A stretch of DNA of 64,000 nucleotides from Thermoplasmatales archaeon UBA447. Lineage in GTDB: Archaea > Thermoplasmatota > Thermoplasmata > Thermoplasmatales > Thermoplasmataceae. Position numbers and translations under genes: made by a program. The stretch spans positions 1-64,000 of the forward strand of contig DARE01000008.1 in NCBI GenBank assembly GCA_002503205.1, in the 5' to 3' direction. Of this stretch, positions 49,101 to 58,236 are shown piece after piece (within the stretch, counting starts at the first letter, position 1; each line of letters starts with the position of its first letter). The notes beneath the pieces are model-generated. The model was given only the letters and a program-made list of their open reading frames with translations. It did not search any database and was not told the origin of the DNA.

Positions 49101-49743
49101 CGTACTCGACAAGAATCTTATTCGGAGCCAGATCCTCCAGTGAAACGATAACCCTCTCAGAACCGCCTATGATAAAATAACCGCCTGAATCATCTGGATC
49201 TTCACCAACGTATTGCAACTTTTCCCTTCTGCTTGCATTGATGGGGCCATTATTTTTGTCTATGTACTGTTCAAGGTTGCTGCCGTAAAGTGTGCATACC
49301 TTTGATCTTACCATTACTGGCATATCGCCGATCTTGAGGGTCTCCTGCTGTTTATCAACACCGTCTTCCACAACACTTACTCTAAGGGTTATCGGGGCCA
49401 TGTAATTGAGATCCCTCAGCCTTGCCTCTGTTGGTGTGATCTGATTGGATGCGCCTGAGGCTTCCTTTATTTCGGGGCGTTCTACCCATATGGTGGGCTC
49501 GCCAACGAATTTTCCCTTCTCTTTCACTCTGCCAAAATATACCTTTATGTCCCTTCCCCCTGTCTTTGTTGGGTCAAGAGTCATAACCCCCGGTTCCTCA
49601 TCCTCGGAGATTTTTGTTTCGTCCACAATCTGCTGCATTACACTGTCAGGGTTTCCGATCGTGGCTACAAAATTATTGTAAGAATCTATCTGGTGACTCA
49701 CTACACTTGCATTCTTAAAAAAATACTCAACCAATTCCTTCAT
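46144..49743 (-). CDS. rpoB: RNA polymerase subunit B, unsplit
   Basis: The product is 1199 residues and is a single chain, unlike the B'/B'' split of many Euryarchaeota. The zinc site [10 protein letters not shown] with CEICEG (about 675-712) and the late CGNPKCGH with CPVCGN (about 1140-1165), the [12 protein letters not shown] stretch and [12 protein letters not shown] are diagnostic. It forms the second large half of the polymerase. It overlaps rpoH and rpoA' by four bases on each side. Confidence 0.98.
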
Positions 49744-50003
49744 TTAAAAACCTCACTTGTGACAACCCTGTAATACACAGAATAACCCATTGTCGGGCTC
49801 TTTCTGCTGATCTTAATAATAGTGCCCCCCTCAAGGGGTCCATGAATCTCTTCTAGGGCTTTTATAGCTGGATCACTCCTGCTAATTCTGGGCAACAGGT
49901 CCTTGGCTATTCCCAACTCCTTTAAAACTTTATCCTCTTCTTCTTTTTTTACAACATGATGTGCCGGTACAAGTTCGTGCTGCAGTACGTTAAGCTTGGC
50001 CAT
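49740..50003 (-). CDS. rpoH: RNA polymerase subunit H (Rpo5)
   Basis: The product is 87 residues starting at ATG 50003: [14 protein letters not shown] (about 4-17), then the [18 protein letters not shown] core (about 28-45). It matches the C-terminal domain of eukaryotic Rpb5. The frame is open to 50051, but that would run through the tRNA-Lys gene, so it is rejected; a G-rich ribosome site (GGGGGTG) lies just before ATG 50003. It heads the polymerase protein genes and is 17 bases downstream of tRNA-Lys. Confidence 0.95.
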   Translation of the reverse strand: MAKLNVLQHELVPAHHVVKKEEEDKVLKELGIAKDLLPRISRSDPAIKALEEIHGPLEGGTIIKISRKSPTMGYSVYYRVVTSEVFK

Positions 50004-50020
50004 TTTCGCACCCCCTTCAG

Positions 50021-50094
50021 CGGGCCCGGAGGGGTTCGAACCCTCGACCACCTGGTTAAAAGCCAGATGCTCTACCTGGCTGAGCTACGGGCCC
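50021..50094 (-). tRNA. tRNA-Lys (TTT)
   Basis: On the minus strand the 74-base sequence folds as a tRNA: acceptor GGGCCCG/CGGGCCC, anticodon loop CTTTTAA with TTT, T-arm GAGGG TTCGAAC CCCTC, discriminator G. No intron is seen. It lies directly before rpoH on the same strand, and a single TATA element upstream suggests shared transcription with the polymerase operon. Confidence 0.96.
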
Positions 50095-50126
50095 ATTGTT
50101 TTTAATGCCCCTTCCTATTGTAACTA

Positions 50127-50140
50127 CATTAATAAAAGTT
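50127..50140 (-). promoter_or_regulatory. TATA box upstream of tRNA-Lys and the RNA polymerase operon
   Basis: Minus strand AACTTTTATTAATG lies 33-46 bases before the tRNA 5' end. No other TATA element fits between the tRNA and rpoH (17 bases), so this is probably the promoter for both. Confidence 0.5.
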
Positions 50141-50243
50141 TACAAAAGAATGACTGATCCTCTGCAAAAATATTCCATGAACAAGAGGTGCTTCATGCAT
50201 GAACCAATATTATTATTAATGCGGCAAAACATATTCGATTTCA

Positions 50244-51107
50244 ATGCCCAAACTCATAATACCATGTGTCACCCCCTTTCATAATGGAGTATTTGACATG
50301 AAAGCCTTCAGGAAGTTGATGAAATATGCATCTGAAAGCGGATATGATGGAGTATTTGTGCTTGGTTCCACCGGAGGTTTTGCTGCTCTTGACTTCAGGC
50401 TTCACCGGAAACTCATAAGGACCATGGTAGATGAAATTCCAGAAGAACTTGAAAAATATGCAGGAATTTCACGATCCAACCTTCCCGAATCGCTGGAACT
50501 TGCAAAAGAGGCAGAAAAGGCAGGATTCCAAAAAGTCGTGGCTATAAACCCTTTCTATCACAGGTATTCTGATGCTTCCATAGTTCGTTTCTTTTCCAGG
50601 ATAGCGAGTTCAATAAAGGGAGAACTCTATTTATACAACAATCCGGCTCTCTCCGGTCACAAATTACCAGCCTCGCTAGTAGAGAGCATGATGAAGCAGA
50701 ATGAAAGCATCAGGGGAATAAAGGATTCAAGCGGAGACATGCAACATTTCAGGGAATTGCTGGAAATTCCTGATCTGGAAGTTTTTCAGGGCAAGGATGC
50801 ATTGCTTGCTGATTCAATAAAGGTTGGTGCAAGTGGAGGCGTCTGCTCCAGTTCTAACTTCTGCCTCAACACCCTGAACATTGCAAAGGGTAGATCAGAA
50901 GGTTATCTGTCAAACCAGAAGACAGAGAAACTAATGCAGATTATCTCCAGGTATGATATTCCGGCCATCCATAACTATCTTTTCAGATTGTTTGTGCTTG
51001 GGGAAACTGAACCTGATAATTACATGCCTGAACCATTCCTCGACATACAGAACCCGCCTTCATCGAATGAAATTCTTGAATTAGTTGATCATCCGTTAAT
51101 GAAATAA
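50244..51107 (+). CDS. DHDPS/NAL-family aldolase, probable 2-keto-3-deoxygluconate aldolase
   Basis: The product is 287 residues, a TIM-barrel of the dihydrodipicolinate synthase family. The catalytic Tyr lies in LYLYNNPALSG (about 130-140) and the Schiff-base Lys in GIKDSSGD (about 154-161); GSTGGFAALD (about 42-51) marks the substrate carboxylate loop. No lysine genes are nearby. Thermoplasmatales use a non-phosphorylative Entner-Doudoroff path with a KDG aldolase of this family, so I favour that role over DapA. A TATA box about 26 bases upstream (50211-50223) predicts a leaderless message. Confidence 0.8.
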   Translation: MPKLIIPCVTPFHNGVFDMKAFRKLMKYASESGYDGVFVLGSTGGFAALDFRLHRKLIRTMVDEIPEELEKYAGISRSNLPESLELAKEAEKAGFQKVVAINPFYHRYSDASIVRFFSRIASSIKGELYLYNNPALSGHKLPASLVESMMKQNESIRGIKDSSGDMQHFRELLEIPDLEVFQGKDALLADSIKVGASGGVCSSSNFCLNTLNIAKGRSEGYLSNQKTEKLMQIISRYDIPAIHNYLFRLFVLGETEPDNYMPEPFLDIQNPPSSNEILELVDHPLMK

Positions 51108-51134
51108 ATATATTGATTGCCGAAATAACCTGCT

Positions 51135-52172
51135 ATGAAGATGAACATAGACGGAGAGACCAGACACCTTTTTGCTGTATGGATGGAAAATGGTGTAGTC
51201 AGGTTAATAGATCAGAGGAAACTCCCTGAAAAGATTGAAATTTTTGATGCAAAGAACAGTGATGACATAGCACATTCCATTAAAGATATGCTGGTTAGGG
51301 GAGCACCTGCCATTGGTGTTACAGCAGCCTACGGGCTGGCTATGGCAAAGTTAAATGGCGAGGACATGGAAGAGGCCGTAAGAAAGATCAGGTCAACAAG
51401 GCCCACCGCATACGACCTTTTCAAAGCTATAGATTTCATGAAGGAAAACGGCTTTCTGGAATCATCTGCAAGAAGATATGCCAATGAAATAAGCAGCAGG
51501 TGTAAAAAAATAGGAGAATATGGTAATGAACTCATAGGGAATGATTCCAGAATACTTACTCACTGCAATGCGGGAGCACTGGCAGTAGTAGACTGGGGTA
51601 CAGCCATTGCCCCCATGAGGATTGCCCACGATTCTGGAAAAAAGTTATTCGTCTATGTAGACGAAACGAGACCCAGATTGCAGGGGGCTCGCCTGACTGC
51701 CTGGGAACTGGCGCAGGAGGGAATTGACCATGCAATTATTGCCGACAATGCAGCTGGTCATTACATGAAGGCTGGAAAGGTTGACCTTGTGATTGTTGGA
51801 GCAGACAGGATAACATCTTCAGGTGACTTCGCAAACAAGATAGGCACATATGAAAAGGCAGTACTTGCAAAGGAGAATGGCATACCGTTCTATGTAGCTG
51901 CACCAGGAAGCACATTTGATTTCTCACTTTCCGGAGGCCAGGATATCCCAATTGAGGAAAGATCCCCTGACGAAGTTCTTTACATAGAAGGCAAAAGGCT
52001 TGGGCCGGAGCAGAGTACAGCACTGAACCCTGCATTTGACGTGACTCCATCCAAGTATGTTTCCGGATTTATCACTGAATACGGAATTTTCAGGCCAGAT
52101 GAACTGCAAAAACTTCGCAGGACCATGGACAAGGATCTCTTCATGAAATCCTCACCTCAGGATGCCAGATAA
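51135..52172 (+). CDS. mtnA: Methylthioribose-1-phosphate isomerase
   Basis: The product is 345 residues. MLVRGAPAIGVTAAYG (about 55-70), THCNAGALA (about 136-144) with the catalytic Cys, and the GADRITSSGDFANKIGTY stretch (about 219-236) with the catalytic Asp match MtnA rather than eIF2B-alpha. It turns 5-methylthioribose 1-phosphate into the ribulose form in methionine salvage. An ATG at 51141 is also possible. Some relatives act on ribose-1,5-bisphosphate, but the NxGAL/GADR pattern and length favour MtnA. Confidence 0.88.
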   Translation: MKMNIDGETRHLFAVWMENGVVRLIDQRKLPEKIEIFDAKNSDDIAHSIKDMLVRGAPAIGVTAAYGLAMAKLNGEDMEEAVRKIRSTRPTAYDLFKAIDFMKENGFLESSARRYANEISSRCKKIGEYGNELIGNDSRILTHCNAGALAVVDWGTAIAPMRIAHDSGKKLFVYVDETRPRLQGARLTAWELAQEGIDHAIIADNAAGHYMKAGKVDLVIVGADRITSSGDFANKIGTYEKAVLAKENGIPFYVAAPGSTFDFSLSGGQDIPIEERSPDEVLYIEGKRLGPEQSTALNPAFDVTPSKYVSGFITEYGIFRPDELQKLRRTMDKDLFMKSSPQDAR

Positions 52173-52195
52173 GATTTAATGAGACACGGCATCAC

Positions 52196-53350
52196 ATGTC
52201 ATTGAATGATAACAGAGATGTTACCCCATGGGAAGTTTCTGAATCTCTTGGGGAAGGAGATTACGTTAGGATAGCCAGTGAATTCGGTGCTGGCCTGATC
52301 GACAGTGATTTGAGGAACAGGCTTGAGAAACTCGCTGGAGGCACGAATCCGTTTCTGAATCAGGGTGTATTCTTTGCACACAGGGATCTTAACCTGGCCC
52401 TTGATGACCTTGAAAGCGGCAAGGGATTTTATCTCTATACCGGAAGAGGGCCCTCTGGTAAGATGCACTTAGGGCATCTTCTTCCTTTTATGTTCACAAG
52501 ATGGCTCCAGAAGTCATTTGATGTCAATCTCATAATTCAGATAACTGATGATGAGAAATTTCTTTTCAGGGACCTTGAATGGAAGCAACTTTCTCAGGTG
52601 ACCAGGGACAATATCCTGGACATACTGAGTCTGGGATTTGATGCCAGGAGAACTCACATTCTCATTGACTCCATTAACGGCTCTACCCTTTACAGAAGGG
52701 GTGTTGAAGTGGCCAGGCATATAAACGTCACTCTATCTAAAGCTGTTTTCGGATTTCAGGACAGCGATAATGTGGGAAAGTTTTTCTTCACCAGCATTCA
52801 GTCCGTCCCAGCGTTCCTGGTCAGCTCCCTGCTCGGAAGAAATATCCGATGCCTGATCCCCCATGCAATAGATCAGGACCCTCATTTCAAGGTCTCCAGG
52901 GATGTGCTGCCAAAACTGGGCTACCTTAAACCCTCATCCATTATATCCAAATTTCTGCCCTCTCTCAAGGGTGGGGGCAAGATGTCCTCTTCGGACCCGA
53001 ACAGTGGAATATTCCTGGATGATACGCCACAGGTTGTAAGGAAGAAGATAATGAAATATGCTTTCTCAGGTGGCAGGGACACAGCAGAGGAACAGAGGAA
53101 ATACGGAGCGAACCCAGATATAGACTTTTCCTTCAATGTCTACAAGCTCATTGAGGATGATCAGGTTAAGGTAAGCAAAATCCGTGAAGAATACAGTAGT
53201 GGATCCATGCTCTCCGGCGAGCTCAAATCACTTGTTGCTGAAAAAATATCCCAGGTTCTTGCAGAATTAAGGGAAAAAAGAGAGATCGCCACTGAAAAAT
53301 ATGATGAATATCTCTTTTCGGAGGATAGGCTTATAGAGAGTTTCAGGTGA
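52196..53350 (+). CDS. trpS: Tryptophanyl-tRNA synthetase, archaeal/eukaryal type
   Basis: The product is 384 residues. The class I HIGH-type motif is GPSGKMHLGHL (about 84-94), and the KMSKS equivalent is GKMSSSDPNSG (about 260-270). The eukaryote-like insertions distinguish it from bacterial TrpRS. It charges tRNA-Trp. It lies 23 bases after mtnA, perhaps in the same transcript. Confidence 0.95.
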   Translation: MSLNDNRDVTPWEVSESLGEGDYVRIASEFGAGLIDSDLRNRLEKLAGGTNPFLNQGVFFAHRDLNLALDDLESGKGFYLYTGRGPSGKMHLGHLLPFMFTRWLQKSFDVNLIIQITDDEKFLFRDLEWKQLSQVTRDNILDILSLGFDARRTHILIDSINGSTLYRRGVEVARHINVTLSKAVFGFQDSDNVGKFFFTSIQSVPAFLVSSLLGRNIRCLIPHAIDQDPHFKVSRDVLPKLGYLKPSSIISKFLPSLKGGGKMSSSDPNSGIFLDDTPQVVRKKIMKYAFSGGRDTAEEQRKYGANPDIDFSFNVYKLIEDDQVKVSKIREEYSSGSMLSGELKSLVAEKISQVLAELREKREIATEKYDEYLFSEDRLIESFR

Positions 53351-53371
53351 AATTCTCGAATCCCTGGAAAC

Positions 53372-53382
53372 ATATTTAAAAC
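53372..53382 (+). promoter_or_regulatory. TATA box for the methyltransferase gene
   Basis: ATATTTAAAAC is centred about 24 bases before the ATG at 53400, predicting a leaderless message. Confidence 0.5.
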
Positions 53383-53399
53383 GACACACATGCTCATAC

Positions 53400-54002
53400 A
53401 TGAGCCTCCCCGATTTTGGTGTTTATCACCATTCAACCAGAAAGCAGTCTGAGATTCTCAGAGAATCGGTTAGGGATCTGTTCAGCCATTCATTTGACAT
53501 AGCAGGTATCCGGAAGGGAGAAGAGATCAGGGTCCTTGACGCTGGATGCGGGTCCGGATTTCTATGTGCCGTGGTAGCATCATATTTTCCCAATGCACAA
53601 ATTACTGGCATTGACCTGTTCAAAAGCGGGAGCCTCAGGGATCTTAGCCTGGATACTGCAGTTAGGAATATGGAAATATTAGGATTCAGCAGAAGAGTCG
53701 AATTCGTAACAGCAGACCTGACAGAGTCCCTCAAATCACTGGGCACTTTTGACCTCATAGTATCAAATCTTGTTCTGCACAACCTTGGCCAGAGGAGGAA
53801 AAAAGCATTCGGAAACATTGTGGAAGTCATGAAACAGGGTGCATTTTTTGTCTATGGTGATCTCAGCACTTCAAATGAACCGGAGGGGTCGGATTCCAGC
53901 CATGATGTTCTGGGACCATTGAGATTAATTTACGAACAGAGGCTGGAATCGAAGAGCCAATACAGGTTGCAGATATTCAGGAATAACATACCTAACAGAT
54001 AA
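53400..54002 (+). CDS. SAM-dependent methyltransferase of unknown target
   Basis: The product is 200 residues of the class I type. Motif I is VLDAGCGSG (about 45-53), the acidic strand end is TGIDLF, and the post-II region has SNLVLHNL (about 120-127). No NPPY motif is present, so an amino-group or RNA base target is not obvious; a small molecule, protein or lipid target is as likely. It converges on the 5S rRNA gene and probably is monocistronic. Confidence 0.75.
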   Translation: MSLPDFGVYHHSTRKQSEILRESVRDLFSHSFDIAGIRKGEEIRVLDAGCGSGFLCAVVASYFPNAQITGIDLFKSGSLRDLSLDTAVRNMEILGFSRRVEFVTADLTESLKSLGTFDLIVSNLVLHNLGQRRKKAFGNIVEVMKQGAFFVYGDLSTSNEPEGSDSSHDVLGPLRLIYEQRLESKSQYRLQIFRNNIPNR

Positions 54003-54017
54003 GGAAACAATTAAAAA

Positions 54018-54134
54018 TGACAGCCAGTCGCATTTCCCGTCCCCTCGCGGAAGACAGTACACATACGACCTGCATCAAGCTTTACCGTCGGGTTCGGAAT
54101 GAGACCGGGTGTGACCTTGATGCTCAAGCCGTCA
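54018..54134 (-). rRNA. rrf: 5S ribosomal RNA
   Basis: On the minus strand the 117-base sequence has the conserved 5S loop CCGAACCCGACGGTAAAGC preceded by CCCGGTCTCATT, and the ends TGACGGC and GCTGTCA pair as helix I with one G-U. No 16S or 23S sequence lies within 50 kb on one side or 10 kb on the other, so it is unlinked, as known in Thermoplasma. Ends may differ by one or two bases. A T-run follows the 3' end, and a TATA box lies upstream. Confidence 0.93.
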
Positions 54135-54154
54135 CGCTCCAGTTATTTCTCACT

Positions 54155-54170
54155 CGTATTTAATATTTAT
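54155..54170 (-). promoter_or_regulatory. TATA box of the 5S rRNA gene
   Basis: Minus-strand ATAAATATTAAATACG is centred about 27 bases before the 5S 5' end, the normal archaeal spacing, showing that 5S has its own promoter. Confidence 0.65.
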
Positions 54171-54251
54171 TGCAAGGCATTAGAAACACAATGTCCCATT
54201 ACATAAACAGACCGGTAAGTTAAAAATCATATGTCCGTGCTTTGTTCTCAA

Positions 54252-54263
54252 ATGTTATATAGC
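54252..54263 (+). promoter_or_regulatory. TATA box for otsA
   Basis: ATGTTATATAGC is centred about 25 bases before the otsA ATG, so the transcript is probably leaderless. Confidence 0.5.
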
Positions 54264-54281
54264 ATTAGAATATAATTATTC

Positions 54282-55661
54282 ATGAGATATCTTGTGGTTA
54301 CAAGCCGGGCACCAGTAAGCCATGAGATTGTTAGTGGCAGGGAGAACCTCAAGAAGAACGTTGGTGGTGTTGTAACCGCGCTAAGGAGATTGATGATGCA
54401 GGAGGGTGGCACCTGGGTCAGCTGGGGTGACGGAAACGCTGATAACAGATACCTTGAGGAAGATTATGAGGGGTACCACATCTCCAGAATTATACTTGAG
54501 CAAAGGGAAAAAAAGGGCTTCTATGACGATTATTCAAATGGTACGCTATGGCCCCTTTTCCACTATTTCAGGGACCAGATGAGACTGAGCCCGAACGGTT
54601 ACAAAAAATATGAGGATGTGAACAGGAAATTTGCTGAAAAGATAATTGAACACCTGACCAGGGACACCATCATATGGGTTCATGACTATCAGCTGATGCT
54701 TGTACCGGGCATGCTGAGGGAAAATGGTGTCAGAAACCTAATAATATTCACCTGGCACATTCCATGGGTTGCAAGTGAGTTCTATTCAATCCTTCCAGAG
54801 GCAAAAATACTTTTGTCAAGTGTATCAAAGGCAGATATGATCACATTCCACACACACCTCTATGAGCGTAATTTCCACGAGTCTGTGAAGATGCTCTTTG
54901 GAACAGACGAAGCCCTAAAAGACAGAACATTTGTCTTTTCACTTGGCATAGACGTGAAGTACTATTCGTCAAACAATTTTGCCGGACTTCCATCTAAGGC
55001 ACTCAAGGGAAAAAAACTGATATTCTCTGTTGACAGGCTTGACTATACGAAAGGCCTGATAAGCAGGGTAATGGCCATTGAGACGCTGATAAAGAAATTC
55101 CCCAAGTCCAGGGAGAAATTCATCTACGTTATGGTTGTGACTCCTAGCAGAACATCTGTCTCGCAGTATGAGGAACTGAAGCGAGAACTTGAAATGACAA
55201 TTGGCAGGGTAAATGGTCTTTATTCTGACCTTTCATGGCAGCCGATCGTTTACATATACAGGAAGGTCTCTGACACACTCCTGATGAGCTATTACAGGAA
55301 GGCGGACATCGCGCTCATCACTCCCTTAATAGATGGGCTTAACCTTGTGAGCAAGGAATTCGTTGCAGCATCCCAGAATGGCATACTTATACTTTCTGAA
55401 TTCGCAGGTGCGGCTTTCAACCTAAAGGATGCGATACTGGTAAATCCCAACGACCCTGATGAAGTGGCTCAGAAAATTCATGAGGCAATGTTCATGGAGC
55501 CACATGAGATAACAAGAAGGCTCTGGTCCCTTAAGAGGACCATACAGAAGTATGATCTTGAATGGTGGCTAAATAGCATTAAGAACGAGGCAATAAGGAT
55601 TCATGAGCATGGAGACAGGGATATCAGAAATAGAGAAAGCATTCACAACTCTCCTGAATAA
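54282..55661 (+). CDS. otsA: Trehalose-6-phosphate synthase
   Basis: The product is 459 residues of family GT20. It starts VVTSRAPVS (about 4-12), has the VGGVVTALR glycine loop (about 27-35), the WVHDYQLMLVPGMLR stretch (about 125-139) and the later VDRLDYTKGL (about 251-260) and DGLNLVSKEF (about 351-360) motifs that hold the sugar nucleotide. It joins glucose from UDP- or ADP-glucose to glucose-6-phosphate. otsB begins before it ends. Trehalose probably serves as an osmolyte or stabiliser. Confidence 0.94.
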   Translation: MRYLVVTSRAPVSHEIVSGRENLKKNVGGVVTALRRLMMQEGGTWVSWGDGNADNRYLEEDYEGYHISRIILEQREKKGFYDDYSNGTLWPLFHYFRDQMRLSPNGYKKYEDVNRKFAEKIIEHLTRDTIIWVHDYQLMLVPGMLRENGVRNLIIFTWHIPWVASEFYSILPEAKILLSSVSKADMITFHTHLYERNFHESVKMLFGTDEALKDRTFVFSLGIDVKYYSSNNFAGLPSKALKGKKLIFSVDRLDYTKGLISRVMAIETLIKKFPKSREKFIYVMVVTPSRTSVSQYEELKRELEMTIGRVNGLYSDLSWQPIVYIYRKVSDTLLMSYYRKADIALITPLIDGLNLVSKEFVAASQNGILILSEFAGAAFNLKDAILVNPNDPDEVAQKIHEAMFMEPHEITRRLWSLKRTIQKYDLEWWLNSIKNEAIRIHEHGDRDIRNRESIHNSPE

Positions 55662-56358
55662 GGATCCAGCCATATTTTTAGATTATGATGGGACTCTTGT
55701 TCCAATTCAACCCGATGCAGATGCAGCCACTGCCGAAAGGGAACTTCTGGATCTTCTGCACATTCTGGACACCAGGTACACACTCTGGATAGTCACTGGA
55801 AGAACTCTTGATTCCATAACTGGATTCATTGGCACCGGATTCAACATAATAGGTCTCCACGGACTGGCCATGCGAACAAAAGACGGAATCGTAACCATCA
55901 GTCCGATGCTTGAAAGATACAGGCCAATTTTCATGAGATTCATGGAAGATGAGCATGATATCCTGGAGAGATTCCCGGGAGTTGTGATAAAGGACAAGGG
56001 TGGCGCCATCAGCTTTTCACTCTGGGGAATGGAGGAGCCAGATATTCAGGGCCTTGAGGATTTTCTGCGAAAATATGCTGAGGACCTCGAACTGGACTTC
56101 TATCCCGGGAAAAGGATTTATGAACTTCGCATACCTGGCATCAACAAAGGGAAGGCAATAAGGGAGATCAGAGATCAGAGGCCTGCACTGATCATAGGTG
56201 ATGACATCACAGATGAGGATGCTTTCAGTCTCAATAAGGATGCAATAACAGTCAAGGTTGGGGCTGGCGACACTGAGGCAGGTTTCCGCATTCAGGATTA
56301 CCTGTCTGTAAGGGAACTCCTCAAAGCCATCGCAAGTCAGAAACCTGAAACATCGTAA
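55603..56358 (+). CDS. otsB: Trehalose-6-phosphate phosphatase
   Basis: The product is 251 residues of the HAD superfamily. The nucleophile motif is FLDYDGTLVP (about 25-34), motif II is IVTGRT, and the late GDDITDED (about 204-211) holds the magnesium. It removes phosphate from trehalose-6-phosphate. The start is ATG 55603 (or 55609), 59 bases inside otsA. The 3' end overlaps the convergent nitrilase gene by 22 bases. Confidence 0.93.
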   Translation: MSMETGISEIEKAFTTLLNKDPAIFLDYDGTLVPIQPDADAATAERELLDLLHILDTRYTLWIVTGRTLDSITGFIGTGFNIIGLHGLAMRTKDGIVTISPMLERYRPIFMRFMEDEHDILERFPGVVIKDKGGAISFSLWGMEEPDIQGLEDFLRKYAEDLELDFYPGKRIYELRIPGINKGKAIREIRDQRPALIIGDDITDEDAFSLNKDAITVKVGAGDTEAGFRIQDYLSVRELLKAIASQKPETS

Positions 56359-57140
56359 AGGTCCAGTCGCCTCTCCTTCAGAACGGGGACCTCTTCCAGA
56401 TACTTCTGGACAATTCCCATATCAATTTCCACTGAAAGAATTCCTTCCTTGTTGTCAAGTTCCTTAATTATATCACCATAGGGGCTCACAACCATTGAGT
56501 GGCCAGTAAACTTCTCCCCGCACTGGGCAGTTCCTAACACAAAGGCACCATTCTCAGTGGCCCTTGCAACAAGCAGATTTCTCCATGTGTCGAGCTTTCT
56601 CTTTCCCGCAAACCATCCGGCCTGGTAAGAGAGAATACTCGCACCCGTGATCCTCAGTATCCTCGATGGTTCCGGGAATCTGAGGTCATAGCAAATCAGT
56701 GAACCTATATTGGATTTGCCTATTCCAAAAGGCTTTACCTGCATTCTTCCTGGCTCAAAAACGCTGCTCTCCTTCATGGAGTAGGCGTCAAAAAGATGTG
56801 TCTTCCTGTATTTGCCACATATTATTCCCATGCTGTCCACAAGAACAGATGTGTTAAAAGGCCTGAGTGCATAGGAATTCTTCTCCGCAATATTTGTGAG
56901 AAGGTATGAACCTGACCCCTTTAATACAGAGGATAGCTGCTGCACAAATGACCCATCAACCGGTTCAGCATCTTCTGCAGTCTTTTCAGGTGAAGAATAG
57001 TCTGGAACATGCATATGGTACTCAGGGAATATAACAAGATCAGGTTTGTCCTTCAGGGCATCCTTGAGAAAGCCAATAGATCTTTCCAGATTTTCCGCCT
57101 TATCTGAACTCGACTGAAATTGTACCAATGAAATCTTCAT
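56337..57140 (-). CDS. Carbon-nitrogen hydrolase (nitrilase superfamily)
   Basis: The product is 267 residues with the full catalytic triad: Glu in FPEYH (about 38-42), Lys in YRKTHLFD (about 111-118) and Cys in LICYDLRFPE (about 148-157). The layout matches Nit/omega-amidase-like enzymes that clear deaminated glutamine or glutathione, or other amides. The substrate is not certain. It begins four bases after the top6A stop, so it is probably the last gene of the top6 operon. Confidence 0.85.
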   Translation of the reverse strand: MKISLVQFQSSSDKAENLERSIGFLKDALKDKPDLVIFPEYHMHVPDYSSPEKTAEDAEPVDGSFVQQLSSVLKGSGSYLLTNIAEKNSYALRPFNTSVLVDSMGIICGKYRKTHLFDAYSMKESSVFEPGRMQVKPFGIGKSNIGSLICYDLRFPEPSRILRITGASILSYQAGWFAGKRKLDTWRNLLVARATENGAFVLGTAQCGEKFTGHSMVVSPYGDIIKELDNKEGILSVEIDMGIVQKYLEEVPVLKERRLDLYDVSGF

Positions 57141-57144
57141 GCAA

Positions 57145-58236
57145 TCATCCTCTGAATCCCTCTATCTCAGATAGTTTTTCCGGCAGGTAAGTTTTTGTCA
57201 CGTAATCCAGCCCATATTTGGCAAGTGCCTGCTGTTCAGCCTTTTTGCCAATTCTGAGCATTGTCTCTATCTCCTGGACCCAAAATTCCGAATTGAATCT
57301 TGGATCCTTCAGTTCAGAATTAAGGGCAGCAATATCACGATCGCTCAGCTTATCTGTGGGAAGATCGTAATTCAATATATCTGATGCGGTTATACCTATA
57401 AATTCTGCTGTTGGCACTGCAAGATATTCCGATATGTGTGCGGTCTTTATGGCCCCGTACGCAATTGACCCGAATATTCTGAAGGACCAAGGATCTCCAT
57501 CCGTAAATACATAGACAGGGAGGTTTTTCTCAGTATTCAGCCTCTTCAGCAGCCTCCTGGTGCTCCTGGCAGGCTGGCCTTTCAGATGCACCAGCAAAGC
57601 CCGGCTATCTTCGTCAAACCCGTTCTCCACAAGCCTGTCAAACATTCCTCCTGTCTCTATGGCAAGGATGAAATCAGCATCAACATCCTTTATTCTCAGT
57701 TTCTCCTCTTCCACATTATATGGTATAGGATATCCACTGTCCCCGACATCATCTTTACAGTTTATTTTTTTGAATTCCCCCTTTCTTGTCTTTTCCTCCA
57801 CAGTTATATTACCGATTATGCTGGCTCCGTTTTCCTCCGGCCTTAACTTGAAATCCTCCCTGAGAAGTGATGAAAGGACCTCAAGATCCTCAGCCATCAT
57901 GTTTGACTCATCCTGAGCTCCGAATTTAGCCAGATTCCAGCCTTCCGATATGTAGTACATTTCTCTTAGGGTTGAGGATTTGTTAGTCTGTATCATGCTT
58001 TCTATAAATTCCACCATGTATAGTAGTTTCAGAATGTACTGAGCCCCATCCAGGCTTTTCGCGCTTCTTGTTACTGTTGAATCTCCGTATTTCCAAACAG
58101 AGGAAAGGTAGTCTAGAACTATATTGTCCTTATTCCTTGAGGACATCTGTATCTCTGGAACCTCACCCTCGGAGATAGAAGAGTGGATTGAACTTATTAT
58201 CTCCCTGAATTTCTTCTCAGGTAATGAATCATTCAT
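57145..58236 (-). CDS. top6A: DNA topoisomerase VI subunit A
   Basis: The product is 363 residues, Spo11-like. The catalytic Tyr is in REMYYISEG (about 94-102); the Toprim metal residues are in LAIETGGM (about 189-196) and FTDGDPWSF (about 241-249). It cuts DNA together with subunit B to relax positive and negative supercoils. It overlaps the top6B stop by eight bases, order B-A as in other archaea. Confidence 0.95.
   Translation of the reverse strand: MNDSLPEKKFREIISSIHSSISEGEVPEIQMSSRNKDNIVLDYLSSVWKYGDSTVTRSAKSLDGAQYILKLLYMVEFIESMIQTNKSSTLREMYYISEGWNLAKFGAQDESNMMAEDLEVLSSLLREDFKLRPEENGASIIGNITVEEKTRKGEFKKINCKDDVGDSGYPIPYNVEEEKLRIKDVDADFILAIETGGMFDRLVENGFDEDSRALLVHLKGQPARSTRRLLKRLNTEKNLPVYVFTDGDPWSFRIFGSIAYGAIKTAHISEYLAVPTAEFIGITASDILNYDLPTDKLSDRDIAALNSELKDPRFNSEFWVQEIETMLRIGKKAEQQALAKYGLDYVTKTYLPEKLSEIEGFRG

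Noticed and set aside
50004..50051. Longer rpoH start upstream of ATG 50003
   Set aside because: It would translate through the 3' part of tRNA-Lys; the ribosome site and family length support ATG 50003.
50096..50284. 62-codon frame before the aldolase gene
   Set aside because: Overlaps the promoter and start of the aldolase in another frame and has no motif.
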